Positions 6,168 to 13,077 of a stretch of 14,192 bases of DNA are shown in pieces; positions within the stretch are counted from its first letter, which is position 1, and each line of letters opens with the position of its first letter. The DNA is taken from positions 1-14,192 of the forward strand of contig NZ_JBMERP010000088.1 in NCBI RefSeq assembly GCF_049310925.1, read 5' to 3'. Source of the DNA: Virgibacillus_F sp049310925. GTDB taxonomy: Bacteria > Bacillota > Bacilli > Bacillales > Amphibacillaceae. The notes under the pieces are model-generated. The model had not been told where the DNA came from, made no database searches, and was given only the letters and a program-made list of their open reading frames with translations. Both the position numbers and the translations under genes were made by a program.

Positions 6168-6686
6168 TCATTTGAGTGTTTTGGCCATTATAAAATCAAT
6201 TTGTTCTTCATCACCCATATAAAAAGAGTGGGATCCAGTTTTAACAAACCCGATTTTCTTATAAAAAGCAATAGCATTTTCATTCTTTTCCCATACACCT
6301 AGCCAGATTTCTTTTTTATTACGCTCCTCCGCTATTTCTATGGCTTTATTTAACAGATATTTACCTAGACCATGTCTTTGAAATTTGTTCTTTATATAAA
6401 TCCTCTCGATTTCAAGTGATTCATCACCCATCTCTTCAGACTGAGCATCATTGGTATTAACCTTTAAGTATCCAACAACTTCATTATGATAAAAAACAAA
6501 ATAGAATTCCGTATAGATATTGGACAATTCCTCAGCCAACTGTTTAGAATTAAATGCACTTTCCCGGTAGACTTTCATATTTTCAGGTGAATTCTGATCT
6601 TTGAATGTATCATTGAATGTTTCAATACTTATTTCCTGGAGTATGTTTAAATCTTCATGATTGCACCTTGTTATTCTCACGGTCAT
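6168..6686 (-). CDS. paiA: PaiA, spermidine/spermine N-acetyltransferase
   Basis: A 172-aa GNAT protein that reads along its length like B. subtilis PaiA: SIETFNDTFKDQNSPENMK (20-38), DAQSEEMGDESLEIERIYIK (80-99) and WLGVWEKNENAIAFYKKIGF (128-147). The acetyl-CoA loop is QRHGLG (103-108). PaiA acetylates polyamines such as spermidine and spermine, limiting polyamine toxicity; it acts in the cytoplasm. The ribosome binding site is AAAGGAGTGA. It starts 25 nt after the MarR-type gene and is followed 21 nt later by paiB, so all three form one operon. Control should come from the dyads upstream of the regulator. Confidence 0.93.
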   Translation of the reverse strand: MTVRITRCNHEDLNILQEISIETFNDTFKDQNSPENMKVYRESAFNSKQLAEELSNIYTEFYFVFYHNEVVGYLKVNTNDAQSEEMGDESLEIERIYIKNKFQRHGLGKYLLNKAIEIAEERNKKEIWLGVWEKNENAIAFYKKIGFVKTGSHSFYMGDEEQIDFIMAKTLK

Positions 6687-6711
6687 TTTAAAATGTCACT
6701 CCTTTATATAT

Positions 6712-7164
6712 TCAGTAATTTCTCTTGTTTCCCTTTTTTACAGATTCCCAGTCTTTTTCTATATTTTTTCTTACTCTTTGAAGAAGGCTGGAAATGGTTT
6801 CCTCCTCACTTTTTGAAAACCCCTCTAATGCAACGGAATTGGAATAATCATTTTCTCTTTTTATAAAAGGATAAACATTTTTTCCTTTCTCCGTTGGAAA
6901 GAGTTTCTTAATTTTTTTGTTATATTTATCTTCTTTCTTTTCAATAAAGCCGTTAATCTCAAGATTTTTTATAGCACGCGCTGCTGTTGTTCGATCTACT
7001 TTTATCAATTCAGCCAATTTCTCTTGAATGATTCCTGGGGTTTCACATATTCGCACAATGTACAAATACTGTCCTTTTGTAAGATCATATTCTTTAAATT
7101 CTATATTACTTATAGAATCTAATGCCCTTGCTATCATTCCAATTTCACGTAGAATTTCCTTCAT
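6712..7164 (-). CDS. MarR-family transcriptional regulator of the paiAB operon
   Basis: A 150-aa winged-helix protein, typical MarR length. The DNA-binding core is LTKGQYLYIVRICETPGIIQ (28-47) leading into KLAELIKVDRTTAARAIKNL (49-68, recognition helix) and NGFIEKKEDKYNKKIKKLF (71-89, basic wing). N- and C-terminal helices should form the dimer. The start is ATG 7162-7164 with GAGGAG about 7 nt upstream; the frame stays open upstream to 7362 but that part crosses the promoter and operators and is not coding. MarR proteins usually repress their own operon and release DNA on binding a small ligand or on oxidation. Cys40 is present, but I cannot tell whether it senses anything. Confidence 0.9.
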   Translation of the reverse strand: MKEILREIGMIARALDSISNIEFKEYDLTKGQYLYIVRICETPGIIQEKLAELIKVDRTTAARAIKNLEINGFIEKKEDKYNKKIKKLFPTEKGKNVYPFIKRENDYSNSVALEGFSKSEEETISSLLQRVRKNIEKDWESVKKGNKRNY

Positions 7165-7185
7165 AATAAACTCCTCAGTATATAT

Positions 7186-7207
7186 TTTTGTTGCAAATAC
7201 AACAAAA
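7186..7207. promoter_or_regulatory. Operator 2 for the MarR-type regulator
   Basis: Arms TTTTGTTG and CAACAAAA around a 6-nt centre. The core GTTGCAAATACAAC differs at only two positions from the core of the larger palindrome at 7223-7264 (GTTGCATTTGCAAC). It lies just after the predicted transcription start and before the ribosome binding site, suited to blocking elongation or a second dimer. Confidence 0.6.
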
Positions 7208-7220
7208 GTGCCACTCATTA

Positions 7221-7249
7221 AATTTACCTCATTTATGTTGCATTTGCAA
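7221..7249 (-). promoter_or_regulatory. Promoter of the regulator-paiA-paiB operon
   Basis: On the minus strand, TTGCAA (7249-7244) and TAAATT (7226-7221) are separated by exactly 17 nt, a fair sigma-A promoter. The whole element lies inside or directly beside the 42-bp dyad, so a bound dimer would occlude RNA polymerase. Confidence 0.5.
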
Positions 7250-7264
7250 CATAAATGAGGTAAA
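7223..7264. promoter_or_regulatory. Operator 1: perfect 42-bp palindrome (20-2-20)
   Basis: The left arm TTTACCTCATTTATGTTGCA (7223-7242) is the exact reverse complement of 7245-7264, with a TT centre. MarR dimers normally cover a 16-22-bp dyad, so the perfect symmetry extends beyond one footprint. It is the core of the operon's control region and covers the predicted -35 and -10. Confidence 0.85.
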
Positions 7265-7300
7265 AAAGTCGTGTAGATTGTAACAGATACTATTTTTTTT

Positions 7301-7353
7301 AAAAACCAAAAAGCACTCACAGATGTTAATATATCAACATCTGTGAGTGCTTT
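7301..7353 (-). terminator. Strong rho-independent terminator after dus
   Basis: 18-nt arms AAAGCACTCACAGATGTT (7310-7327) and its exact complement at 7336-7353, with an 8-nt loop. On the minus strand the stem is followed by TTGGTTTTT. It separates the yitT-dus unit from the regulator-paiAB operon. Confidence 0.9.
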
Positions 7354-7415
7354 ATCATCCAACCACCGCTATGCATGGGATTGTGAAAACCTGTAATTTG
7401 GCTGTATTATCTTAC

Positions 7416-8393
7416 TTAAATAATGCTATTATCAACTGACCCGAATTTATCAAGTAATGCCCGCACTTCATCCGTTGACTTTGCGTTCATCAACTGATTT
7501 CTTAATCCACTCGCTCCTGGAAAATCACGGACATATATCTTAAAAAAACGATGAAGCGGTTTGAATGGTCGAGGTTCAAATTCATTTGAATAGTGATCAT
7601 GAAGATCGAGCTGCAATCTTAAGAGATCCAGAAATTCCTGACTGCTATGCTCCTTCGCCTGCTTTTCAAAAGCGAATGGATTTTTAAAAATTCCACGTCC
7701 AATCATAACCCCATCAACACCATACCTGCGAACGAGCTCCATACCAGTTTCGCGATCCGGAATATCTCCATTGATTGTCAAAAGTGTGTCTGGTGCCACT
7801 TTATCACGCAATTTTTTAATCTCTGGAATCAGTTCCCAATGAGCATCCACACTACTCATTTCCTTTTTCGTACGCAGATGAATAGAAAGATTAACAATGT
7901 CTTGTTTCAATAAGTGTGTAATCCAGTCGTGCCATTCATCTATATCCGTGTAACCAAGCCTTGTCTTCACACTTACAGGCAATCCTCCTGCTTTTGCTGC
8001 TTGTATGATATCTGCTGCAACTTCTGGACGACGGATAAGGCCGCTTCCCTTCCCTTTCGATGCCACATTGTGTACAGGACAGCCCATATTGATATCTACA
8101 CCGAGAAAACCTTCTTTCGCCATTCCAATACTCATTTCCCTAAAGTGTTCAGGCTGATCCCCCCATATATGAGCCACAAGTGGTTGTTCATCTTCTGTAA
8201 AGGTCAAACGCCCACGAACACTTTGTTGCCCCTCTGGGTGACAATAACTTACCGTGTTTGTAAACTCTGTAAAAAAGACATCTGGTCTAGCTGCCGAACT
8301 TACTACATGACGGAATACAACATCCGTCACATCTTCCATTGGTGCTAGTATAAAAAATGGTCGTGGTAAATCACGCCAAAAATTAGTAGTCAT
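7416..8393 (-). CDS. dus: tRNA-dihydrouridine synthase (Dus family, YfjN-like)
   Basis: A 325-aa FMN enzyme that reduces uridine to dihydrouridine in tRNA using NAD(P)H. The TIM-barrel motifs are all present: LAPMEDVTD (16-24, FMN loop), NMGCP (102-106) with catalytic Cys105, SVKTRLG (141-147), the phosphate-side IHLRTK (171-176), INGD (207-210) and MIGRG (230-234). A C-terminal helical tRNA-binding part follows from about 245. After the catalytic Cys the loop reads VHNVASKGKGSGL, as in YfjN-type Bacillus enzymes rather than the KVVKNGAGAAL of DusB types. The ATG is the only choice, since an in-frame stop precedes it; GAGAGGA lies about 13 nt upstream, rather far. It starts 21 nt after the YitT-family gene, so it is probably co-transcribed. 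Confidence 0.92.
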   Translation of the reverse strand: MTTNFWRDLPRPFFILAPMEDVTDVVFRHVVSSAARPDVFFTEFTNTVSYCHPEGQQSVRGRLTFTEDEQPLVAHIWGDQPEHFREMSIGMAKEGFLGVDINMGCPVHNVASKGKGSGLIRRPEVAADIIQAAKAGGLPVSVKTRLGYTDIDEWHDWITHLLKQDIVNLSIHLRTKKEMSSVDAHWELIPEIKKLRDKVAPDTLLTINGDIPDRETGMELVRRYGVDGVMIGRGIFKNPFAFEKQAKEHSSQEFLDLLRLQLDLHDHYSNEFEPRPFKPLHRFFKIYVRDFPGASGLRNQLMNAKSTDEVRALLDKFGSVDNSII

Positions 8394-8414
8394 TTAAAAA
8401 TTCAAATCCTCTCA

Positions 8415-9233
8415 TCATGTTCTTCTAAAGTTCCCCATTACTTCAACAGTTTCAGTTATGCTAACGAATGCGTTCGGATCAACGCTTTTAATAAGCGATT
8501 TTACAATTGCTAATTCATAACGGGTGATTACTGTATATAGCACTTTACTTTCCTTATTGGAATAAGCCCCATAGCCATTTATAACGGTAATACCCCGAAT
8601 CAAATTACCAATAAGCTCATTTTTAAGCTCGTCTCCTCGATTTGTTACCACCATTAGACTTAATTTTATATGACGGGTATGAATGCGGTCAATAACAATT
8701 CCGGTAATATAAATCGAAGCCATTGTATATAATGCTAAATCCCAGGAGAAGAGAAATCCAGATATGAATACAACGATACTATTTAAACTGAAAATCAATC
8801 CGCCCAGAGGAATGTCCCGTTTTTGGGTTAGGACAAGTCCGATTATATCAAAGCCACCAGTAGACCCATATACACGTACAATGAAGCCAATGGCTATACC
8901 TGTAATGACACCGCCGAATACCGCAGATAATAATGCATCATCGGTTATTTTCATCACTGGGATATACTGCATGGAAACAGAAGTGATAATAACGGAGAAC
9001 ACACTGTTCGCTATAAATTCCTTCCCTAATTTCATCCAACCAATGATAAAGACGGGAATATTTAAAATGACAAGCCAAATACCAGAATTAATTGGAGAAA
9101 GTAGTCCAAAGATCATGGCAAGTCCTGTAATTCCACCTGATAATACTTCATGTGGGAGTAAAAACATATTAAAAGCAAAACCTAAACAAATAGAAAATAT
9201 GAAAAGTATAGCTAATCTATATAAGCGATTCAT
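8415..9233 (-). CDS. YitT-family membrane protein (DUF161 + DUF2179)
   Basis: A 272-aa integral membrane protein. The N-terminal YitT domain has five or six spans (about 7-28, 36-64, 75-95, 102-123, 144-163, 166-185), with the typical GGITGLAMIFG (33-43) and the GSTGGFDIIG motif (123-132). The cytoplasmic C-terminal DUF2179 domain (about 205-268) contains GYGAYSNKESKVLYTVI and ends VEVMGNF. Bacilli carry several paralogues of this family; transport or sensing roles have been proposed but no substrate is firmly known. The start is ATG behind CGGAGTG. It is the first gene of the probable yitT-dus unit. Confidence 0.88.
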   Translation of the reverse strand: MNRLYRLAILFIFSICLGFAFNMFLLPHEVLSGGITGLAMIFGLLSPINSGIWLVILNIPVFIIGWMKLGKEFIANSVFSVIITSVSMQYIPVMKITDDALLSAVFGGVITGIAIGFIVRVYGSTGGFDIIGLVLTQKRDIPLGGLIFSLNSIVVFISGFLFSWDLALYTMASIYITGIVIDRIHTRHIKLSLMVVTNRGDELKNELIGNLIRGITVINGYGAYSNKESKVLYTVITRYELAIVKSLIKSVDPNAFVSITETVEVMGNFRRT

Positions 9234-9256
9234 TGATGATACACTCCGATCTTAAA

Positions 9257-9275
9257 TTAAGGCTCTTCACCTTAA
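9257..9275 (-). promoter_or_regulatory. Small hairpin in the yitT leader
   Basis: TTAAGG (9257-9262) and CCTTAA (9270-9275) form a 6-bp stem with a 7-nt loop, 24 nt upstream of the YitT start codon. It is not followed by a U-run. Its role is unknown and it could be chance in AT-rich DNA. Confidence 0.3.
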
Positions 9276-9320
9276 CTTTTGTTGCTCTTTAATCCTCGCA
9301 ACTAAGATATAACTTATCGC

Positions 9321-9389
9321 TACGGAAATATACTACGCTTTCCGCGGGAGGCTCACCAGCCTCCCGCAGGAGTTATCATGAACGAAACT
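9321..9389. repeat. GC-rich dispersed repeat with perfect hairpin, left of the IS
   Basis: ACGCTTTCCGCGGG and CCCGCAGGAGTT are the ends of a GC-rich intergenic repeat I know from many Bacillaceae genomes. Here they surround a perfect hairpin, GCGGGAGGCT (9344-9353)/AGCCTCCCGC (9358-9367), loop CACC. Compared with the longer relative at 11181-11345 the centre is collapsed. The right end, ATGAACGAAACT (9378-9389), is inversely repeated at 11095-11106. Confidence 0.6.
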
Positions 9390-9485
9390 AGCCCCTTAAT
9401 CGTAACAACGTAGGTTATTTTGGTAATACTGAATTACTAGGTAAGTAAACCAAAACAGAGCTACAATACGAAAGGAGCTAGTATT

Positions 9486-10601
9486 ATGAATGATACCACA
9501 AAATACGTAGGTTTAGACGTATCAAAAGACAAAATTGCAGTGGCAGTTGCGGAGGAGGGACGTTTAAAGCCAAGATATGTCGGTATGATTGACTATACGA
9601 TAGAGGCAATTAGAAAGCTAATGAAAAAAATAGGTGAAGCTGAACAGCTTCAAGTTTGTTATGAAGCGGGACCAACTGGATACGGACTCTATCGACTTCT
9701 TAAGAGTATGGAGATTGAATGTGAAGTAATAGCACCATCGTTAATACCTAAGAAACCTGGCGATCGCGTCAAGACCGACAAACGTGATGCCATTAATCTC
9801 GCAACGCTTTACCGTGCTGGAGAATTAACACCGATTTATGTACCAACAGAAGATGATGAGGCATTACGCGATTTAGTTCGAGCACGCGAGGATGTAAAGG
9901 AAGATGAATTAAGAGCCAAACATAGATTAACAAAGTTTCTTCTAAGAAATGAAATCAGACCACCGATGGGCACCAAAAGATGGACAGTGAAATATTGGGA
10001 TTGGCTGAATAAGATGACATTTAAACGGTCTGCCTCTCATGTAGCTTTCCAAGAATATTTGCAGCAACTAAAAGAATTTCAGCAACGATTAAAACTATTA
10101 GAAAGGGAAATTGAAGACCAAGCCAAAGATGGTGTCCATGCACCCATGATTCAAACACTCATGACATTACGAGGAGTGGCAGTTATCACAGCCACTAGTT
10201 TGGTTGCAGAAGTAGGATCATTCCAGCGATTTCAAACTCCAAAACAATTTATGGCATACACTGGGCTAGTACCAAGTGAAAACTCCAGTGGATCATCAAG
10301 GAAATTAGGTGACATAACAAAAACTGGGAATCGACATGTGCGAAGGTTGTTGATAGAGTCCGCGTGGAGCTATAGATACCAGCCTGCAGTCAAAGGAGAA
10401 TTGAAAAAACGGCAAAATGGACAACCAACTAATATTTTAGGAATTTCATGGAAGGCTCAAAATCGCTTGCATAAAAAATACTTCCGTCTAATGGGACGTG
10501 GAAAAGAGAGCGGGAAAGCTATTACGGCAATCGCAAGAGAATTAGCAGGTTTCATTTGGGCAATTTCTCAAGAATCTAATTGGGAATCTAAAACAAATTA
10601 A
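9486..10601 (+). CDS. IS110-family DEDD transposase
   Basis: A full-length 371-aa transposase. The RuvC-like DEDD domain shows Asp11 in YVGLDVSKD, Glu60 in VCYEAGPTGYG, and Asp98 and Asp101 in VKTDKRDA. The C-terminal Transposase_20 domain has LRGVAVITATSLVAEVGSF (228-246), then the serine-containing active-site loop SENSSGSSRKLGDITKTGNR (264-283) and HVRRLLIESAW. A coiled-coil-like stretch (about 190-213) lies between them. All catalytic residues are present, so it is probably functional. It cuts and joins IS ends through a circular intermediate, guided by an element-encoded RNA in this family. The ATG is preceded by AAAGGAG at 8-nt spacing. It runs opposite to the neighbouring yitT. Confidence 0.95.
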   Translation: MNDTTKYVGLDVSKDKIAVAVAEEGRLKPRYVGMIDYTIEAIRKLMKKIGEAEQLQVCYEAGPTGYGLYRLLKSMEIECEVIAPSLIPKKPGDRVKTDKRDAINLATLYRAGELTPIYVPTEDDEALRDLVRAREDVKEDELRAKHRLTKFLLRNEIRPPMGTKRWTVKYWDWLNKMTFKRSASHVAFQEYLQQLKEFQQRLKLLEREIEDQAKDGVHAPMIQTLMTLRGVAVITATSLVAEVGSFQRFQTPKQFMAYTGLVPSENSSGSSRKLGDITKTGNRHVRRLLIESAWSYRYQPAVKGELKKRQNGQPTNILGISWKAQNRLHKKYFRLMGRGKESGKAITAIARELAGFIWAISQESNWESKTN

Positions 10602-10649
10602 GTTAGGTTTATCTTATAAGCTAAAAATTAGAAAGTGATATGAAAAGGG

Positions 10650-10855
10650 AATGAATATAGGGCTCGGAGGCAGAGGTGAAAACCGTAGAGGAGAACGCAC
10701 GACGAAGACTTGTGCTAGCCATAAGATTGGTGAACGCACGCAAGGAGTTCGTGTAAGATCCTTGGACGGAGAGATAAAATGTGAGAACCCACGTATATCA
10801 GTATGCTCATCGGAGTAGAGGATTTTTGCCTTCGTGCCGTGTATTTATCTCCTTT
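10650..10855 (+). ncRNA. Candidate IS110/IS1111 guide RNA (seekRNA/bridge RNA)
   Basis: The region starts 49 nt after the transposase stop, is GC-richer than its surroundings, and has no ORF. Visible pairings are GCAC/GTGC around 10698-10714, CAAGGA (10741-10746)/TCCTTG (10759-10764), and a long-range stem GAGATAAA (from 10771)/TTTATCTC (ending 10851) that closes a ~65-nt domain. Stem-loops with large internal loops are the layout of guide RNAs in this IS family; in the IS1111 subgroup they are encoded 3' of the transposase. Its limits and its guide loops cannot be set without knowing the IS ends. Confidence 0.4.
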
Positions 10856-10883
10856 ATAAAAGATAGAAGGAGGATAATCATTA

Positions 10884-10982
10884 TTCTTAGCTTTATGTTA
10901 GAATCTCAATCTTCCAATTGGCGGTCAAGGAAAGCACTTGACAATCAATCGGAAGATTGAGGGAATGTTGGCAAGCTAAGAA
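10884..10982. repeat. Long imperfect hairpin (~100 bp) with AAGGAAAGCAC apex
   Basis: Three nested stems: TTCTTAGCTT (10884-10893)/AAGCTAAGAA (10973-10982); CTCAATCTTCC (10905-10915)/GGAAGATTGAG (10951-10961), extended by ATTG/CAAT; and GTCAAG (10924-10929)/CTTGAC (10937-10942) with loop GAAAGCA. The apical sequence TCAAGGAAAGCAC is identical to 13 bases of repeat copy 3 (about 1623-1635). It may be the IS right end region or a separate structured repeat just outside it. Confidence 0.7.
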
Positions 10983-11023
10983 AAAGGATATAGTGTAGCA
11001 GGTATACTGCTTACAAATATAAA

Positions 11024-11050
11024 TTAAAAAAAGAGCCTCAAAAGACTCTT
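11024..11050 (-). terminator. Orphan minus-strand terminator
   Basis: AAGAGTC/GGCTCTT (11044-11050 with 11031-11037) forms a 7-bp stem including one G-U, followed on the minus strand by T7. No minus-strand gene lies upstream of it between here and yfmM, so it may be a relic left by insertions or shield the IS from outside transcription. Confidence 0.55.
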
Positions 11051-11094
11051 AAATTAAGGTTGCCCTATTTAAATAAGTGCGAGGGGGATTTGAC

Positions 11095-11345
11095 AGTTTC
11101 GTTCATATCAGTCTTCGTGTATTTCCTTCGCTGGCGTAGTACTAAACAAACGACCATTCATCTGAACTGATTAACTTACGCCACGGACCGTTGACTCCTG
11201 CGGGGAACAGCACGAGTCTGAAGACCCCGCAGAGTGGTTTTCTCGAGGAGGCCGTGCCGCGGAAAGCAACTATTCACAGCGGAAACTACTCAGCGCATAC
11301 GTCTCAATTTATAGATTTTACGTCAAAAACAACAATCTTTTAGAA
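11095..11345. repeat. GC-rich dispersed repeat, right of the IS
   Basis: The core is CTGCGGGG (11198-11205)/CCCCGCAG (11225-11232), within an outer pair CCACGG.../...CCGTG (about 11181 and 11252). It continues through GCCGCGGAAAGCAACTATTC and ends with AAAACAACAATCTTTTAGAA. I recognise this as the large GC-rich intergenic repeat scattered through many Bacillaceae genomes. It carries AGTTTCGTTCAT at 11095-11106, the exact inverse of the end of the left repeat at 9378-9389. No gene is present between 10602 and 11516. Confidence 0.65.
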
Positions 11346-11474
11346 AACTGCCTAATTAATTACTTAATGAATTTTAGGGCTCATAAAATTAAAAGTCAAT
11401 ATATTTTAATGGAAAAAGCGACATCAACTTTATAAAACGTCACTTACCCACTATCACTTTTCACTAAAGACCTT

Positions 11475-11480
11475 TATAAT
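11475..11480 (+). promoter_or_regulatory. Probable -10 box of yfmM
   Basis: A perfect TATAAT lies 36 nt upstream of the yfmM ATG and 19 nt before its ribosome binding site. The -35 is weak (CTATCA at 18-nt spacing). Confidence 0.45.
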
Positions 11481-11516
11481 AGATAAGCGAAACTAACGAA
11501 GGAAAAGGTGTTTTAC

Positions 11517-13073
11517 ATGAGTTTACTAACAGTTAAAGATTTGACGCACGGCTTTGGAGAACGGGCTATATTTGAAGATGTTTCTTTTCGTTTATTAAAG
11601 GGTGAACATATTGGGCTTATTGGTGCCAACGGTGAAGGTAAGTCCTCTTTTATGAATATCATTACCGGTAAGTTAGAGCCTGATGCAGGGACAATAACGT
11701 GGTCCAAAAACGTACGCCTCGGTTACTTGGACCAGCATGCCGATCTTAAGCAGGGAATGACTATGCGCGACGTACTCCGGACTGCTTTCAAATATCTATT
11801 TGATATGGAAGCAGAAATGAATGAACTTTTTGCGAAAATGGGAGAAGTTGGGGCTGAGGAACTTGAAGAATTACTTGAAGAAACTGGTCGGCTTCAGGAC
11901 GCCTTAACTAACAATGATTTTTACACCATCGATGCTAAAGTTGACGAAGTCGCCAATGGACTTGGTTTGGACGAGATTGGTTTAGAGCGTGGTGTTCACG
12001 ATTTGAGCGGTGGCCAGCGCACGAAAGTTCTGCTTGCCAAACTTCTTTTGGAAAAACCTGATATTTTGCTGCTAGACGAACCAACCAACTACCTTGATGT
12101 AGAACATATCGAATGGTTGAAAAAATATTTACTAGAATACGAAAATGCATTCATTCTTATTTCACATGACATACCATTTTTAAATAGCGTTGTTAATTTG
12201 ATCTACCATATGGAGAACCAGGAGCTGACCCGCTACCCAGGGGATCATAATGAATTCCTTCGTGTATATGATATGAAAAAACAACAACTTGAATCAGCGT
12301 TTAAGAAGCAACAAAAGGAAATCGCCAGTTTAAAAACTTTCGTTGCTAAAAATAAAGCGAATGCGGCAACAAGTAAAATGGCTACGTCACGTCAAAAGAA
12401 ACTAGATAAGATGGATGTCATCGAATTAGATTCAGAAAAACCAAAGCCAAAATTTCGTTTCAACGAAGCACGGACAGCTGGAAGGTATTTGTTTGAGACA
12501 AACGAACTCGTCATTGGATACGAAGAGCCACTATCAAGAAAACTTAACCTGGTTATGGAACGTGGCCAAAAGCTTGCATTATCAGGGGCAAATGGAATCG
12601 GGAAAACAACCCTTTTGCGAAGCATTCTTGGTGAAATTAAACCGGTTTCAGGTTCTGTCAAGCTAGGAGAACATCTTCATATCGGTTACTTTGAACAAGA
12701 ACTAAAAGAAACAACCAACAGAACATGTATTGAAGAAATGTGGGATGAGTTCCCTCATCTTACACAACAAGAGGTGCGCCGGTCTTTAGCCAAATGTGGC
12801 CTCACCAAGAAGCATATTGAAAGTAAAGTTCGTGTATTAAGCGGAGGAGAAAAAGCAAAAGTTCGCCTTTGTAAATTGTTAAACAAAGATACCAATTTAC
12901 TCATACTTGATGAGCCAACCAATCATCTGGACGTTGACGCAAAAGCAGAACTCAAGCTTGCGTTGAAAGATTATAATGGCAGTGTACTACTAATCTCACA
13001 CGAGCCAGAATTTTATAAAGACATAGTAACAGATGTTTGGAACTGCGAAGACTGGACAACCAGAGTATTTTAA
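11517..13073 (+). CDS. yfmM: ABC-F ATPase, YfmM type
   Basis: A 518-aa soluble protein with two ABC domains and no membrane spans. Domain 1: Walker A GANGEGKSS (36-44), signature LSGGQ (163-167), Walker B LLLDEP (184-189), switch His217. A charged interdomain linker, about 250-310 (KKQQLESAFKKQQKEIASLK and KMATSRQKKLDKM), would reach into the ribosome. Domain 2: Walker A GANGIGKTT (357-365), LSGGE (441-445), LILDEP (462-467), His495. All ATPase residues are intact. ABC-F proteins act on the ribosome as translation factors or as antibiotic-resistance protectors. Length and wording match B. subtilis YfmM, which I take as housekeeping rather than an acquired resistance gene. The start is ATG 11517 behind AAAAGGTG; an in-frame GTG nine bases upstream lies in that site. 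Confidence 0.93.
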   Translation: MSLLTVKDLTHGFGERAIFEDVSFRLLKGEHIGLIGANGEGKSSFMNIITGKLEPDAGTITWSKNVRLGYLDQHADLKQGMTMRDVLRTAFKYLFDMEAEMNELFAKMGEVGAEELEELLEETGRLQDALTNNDFYTIDAKVDEVANGLGLDEIGLERGVHDLSGGQRTKVLLAKLLLEKPDILLLDEPTNYLDVEHIEWLKKYLLEYENAFILISHDIPFLNSVVNLIYHMENQELTRYPGDHNEFLRVYDMKKQQLESAFKKQQKEIASLKTFVAKNKANAATSKMATSRQKKLDKMDVIELDSEKPKPKFRFNEARTAGRYLFETNELVIGYEEPLSRKLNLVMERGQKLALSGANGIGKTTLLRSILGEIKPVSGSVKLGEHLHIGYFEQELKETTNRTCIEEMWDEFPHLTQQEVRRSLAKCGLTKKHIESKVRVLSGGEKAKVRLCKLLNKDTNLLILDEPTNHLDVDAKAELKLALKDYNGSVLLISHEPEFYKDIVTDVWNCEDWTTRVF

Positions 13074-13077
13074 CAAA

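Larger units (their letters stand above)
9400..10860 (+). mobile_element. IS110-family insertion sequence (ends approximate)
   Basis: One DEDD transposase gene with a short structured leader (TTTTGG 9418-9423/CCAAAA 9450-9455) and a long 3' non-coding tail. No terminal inverted repeats or target duplication could be seen; IS110-family elements usually lack ordinary ones, so both borders are estimates. The long tail after the transposase rather than before it resembles the IS1111 subgroup. Flanking genes are intact, so the insertion is intergenic. Confidence 0.55.

Noticed and set aside
7165..7362. N-terminal extension of the MarR-type regulator
   Set aside because: The open frame runs across the operators, the promoter and part of the dus terminator. 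The ATG at 7162-7164 has the ribosome binding site and gives the normal family length.
9257..9275. Riboswitch in the yitT leader
   Set aside because: Only one 6-bp stem is visible, with no conserved aptamer core and no terminator/antiterminator pair.
9250..11063. TCTTAAATTAAGG direct repeat (about 9250 and 11048) as an IS target duplication
   Set aside because: One copy lies in the yitT leader and the other beyond the terminator, far from plausible IS ends. A 13-bp AT-rich match in 14 kb is expected by chance, and IS110 elements do not make such duplications.
11517..13073. ABC-F gene as an acquired antibiotic-resistance determinant next to an IS
   Set aside because: Its length and sequence fit the housekeeping YfmM type of Bacillus, and it has no resistance-type leader peptide or attenuator upstream.
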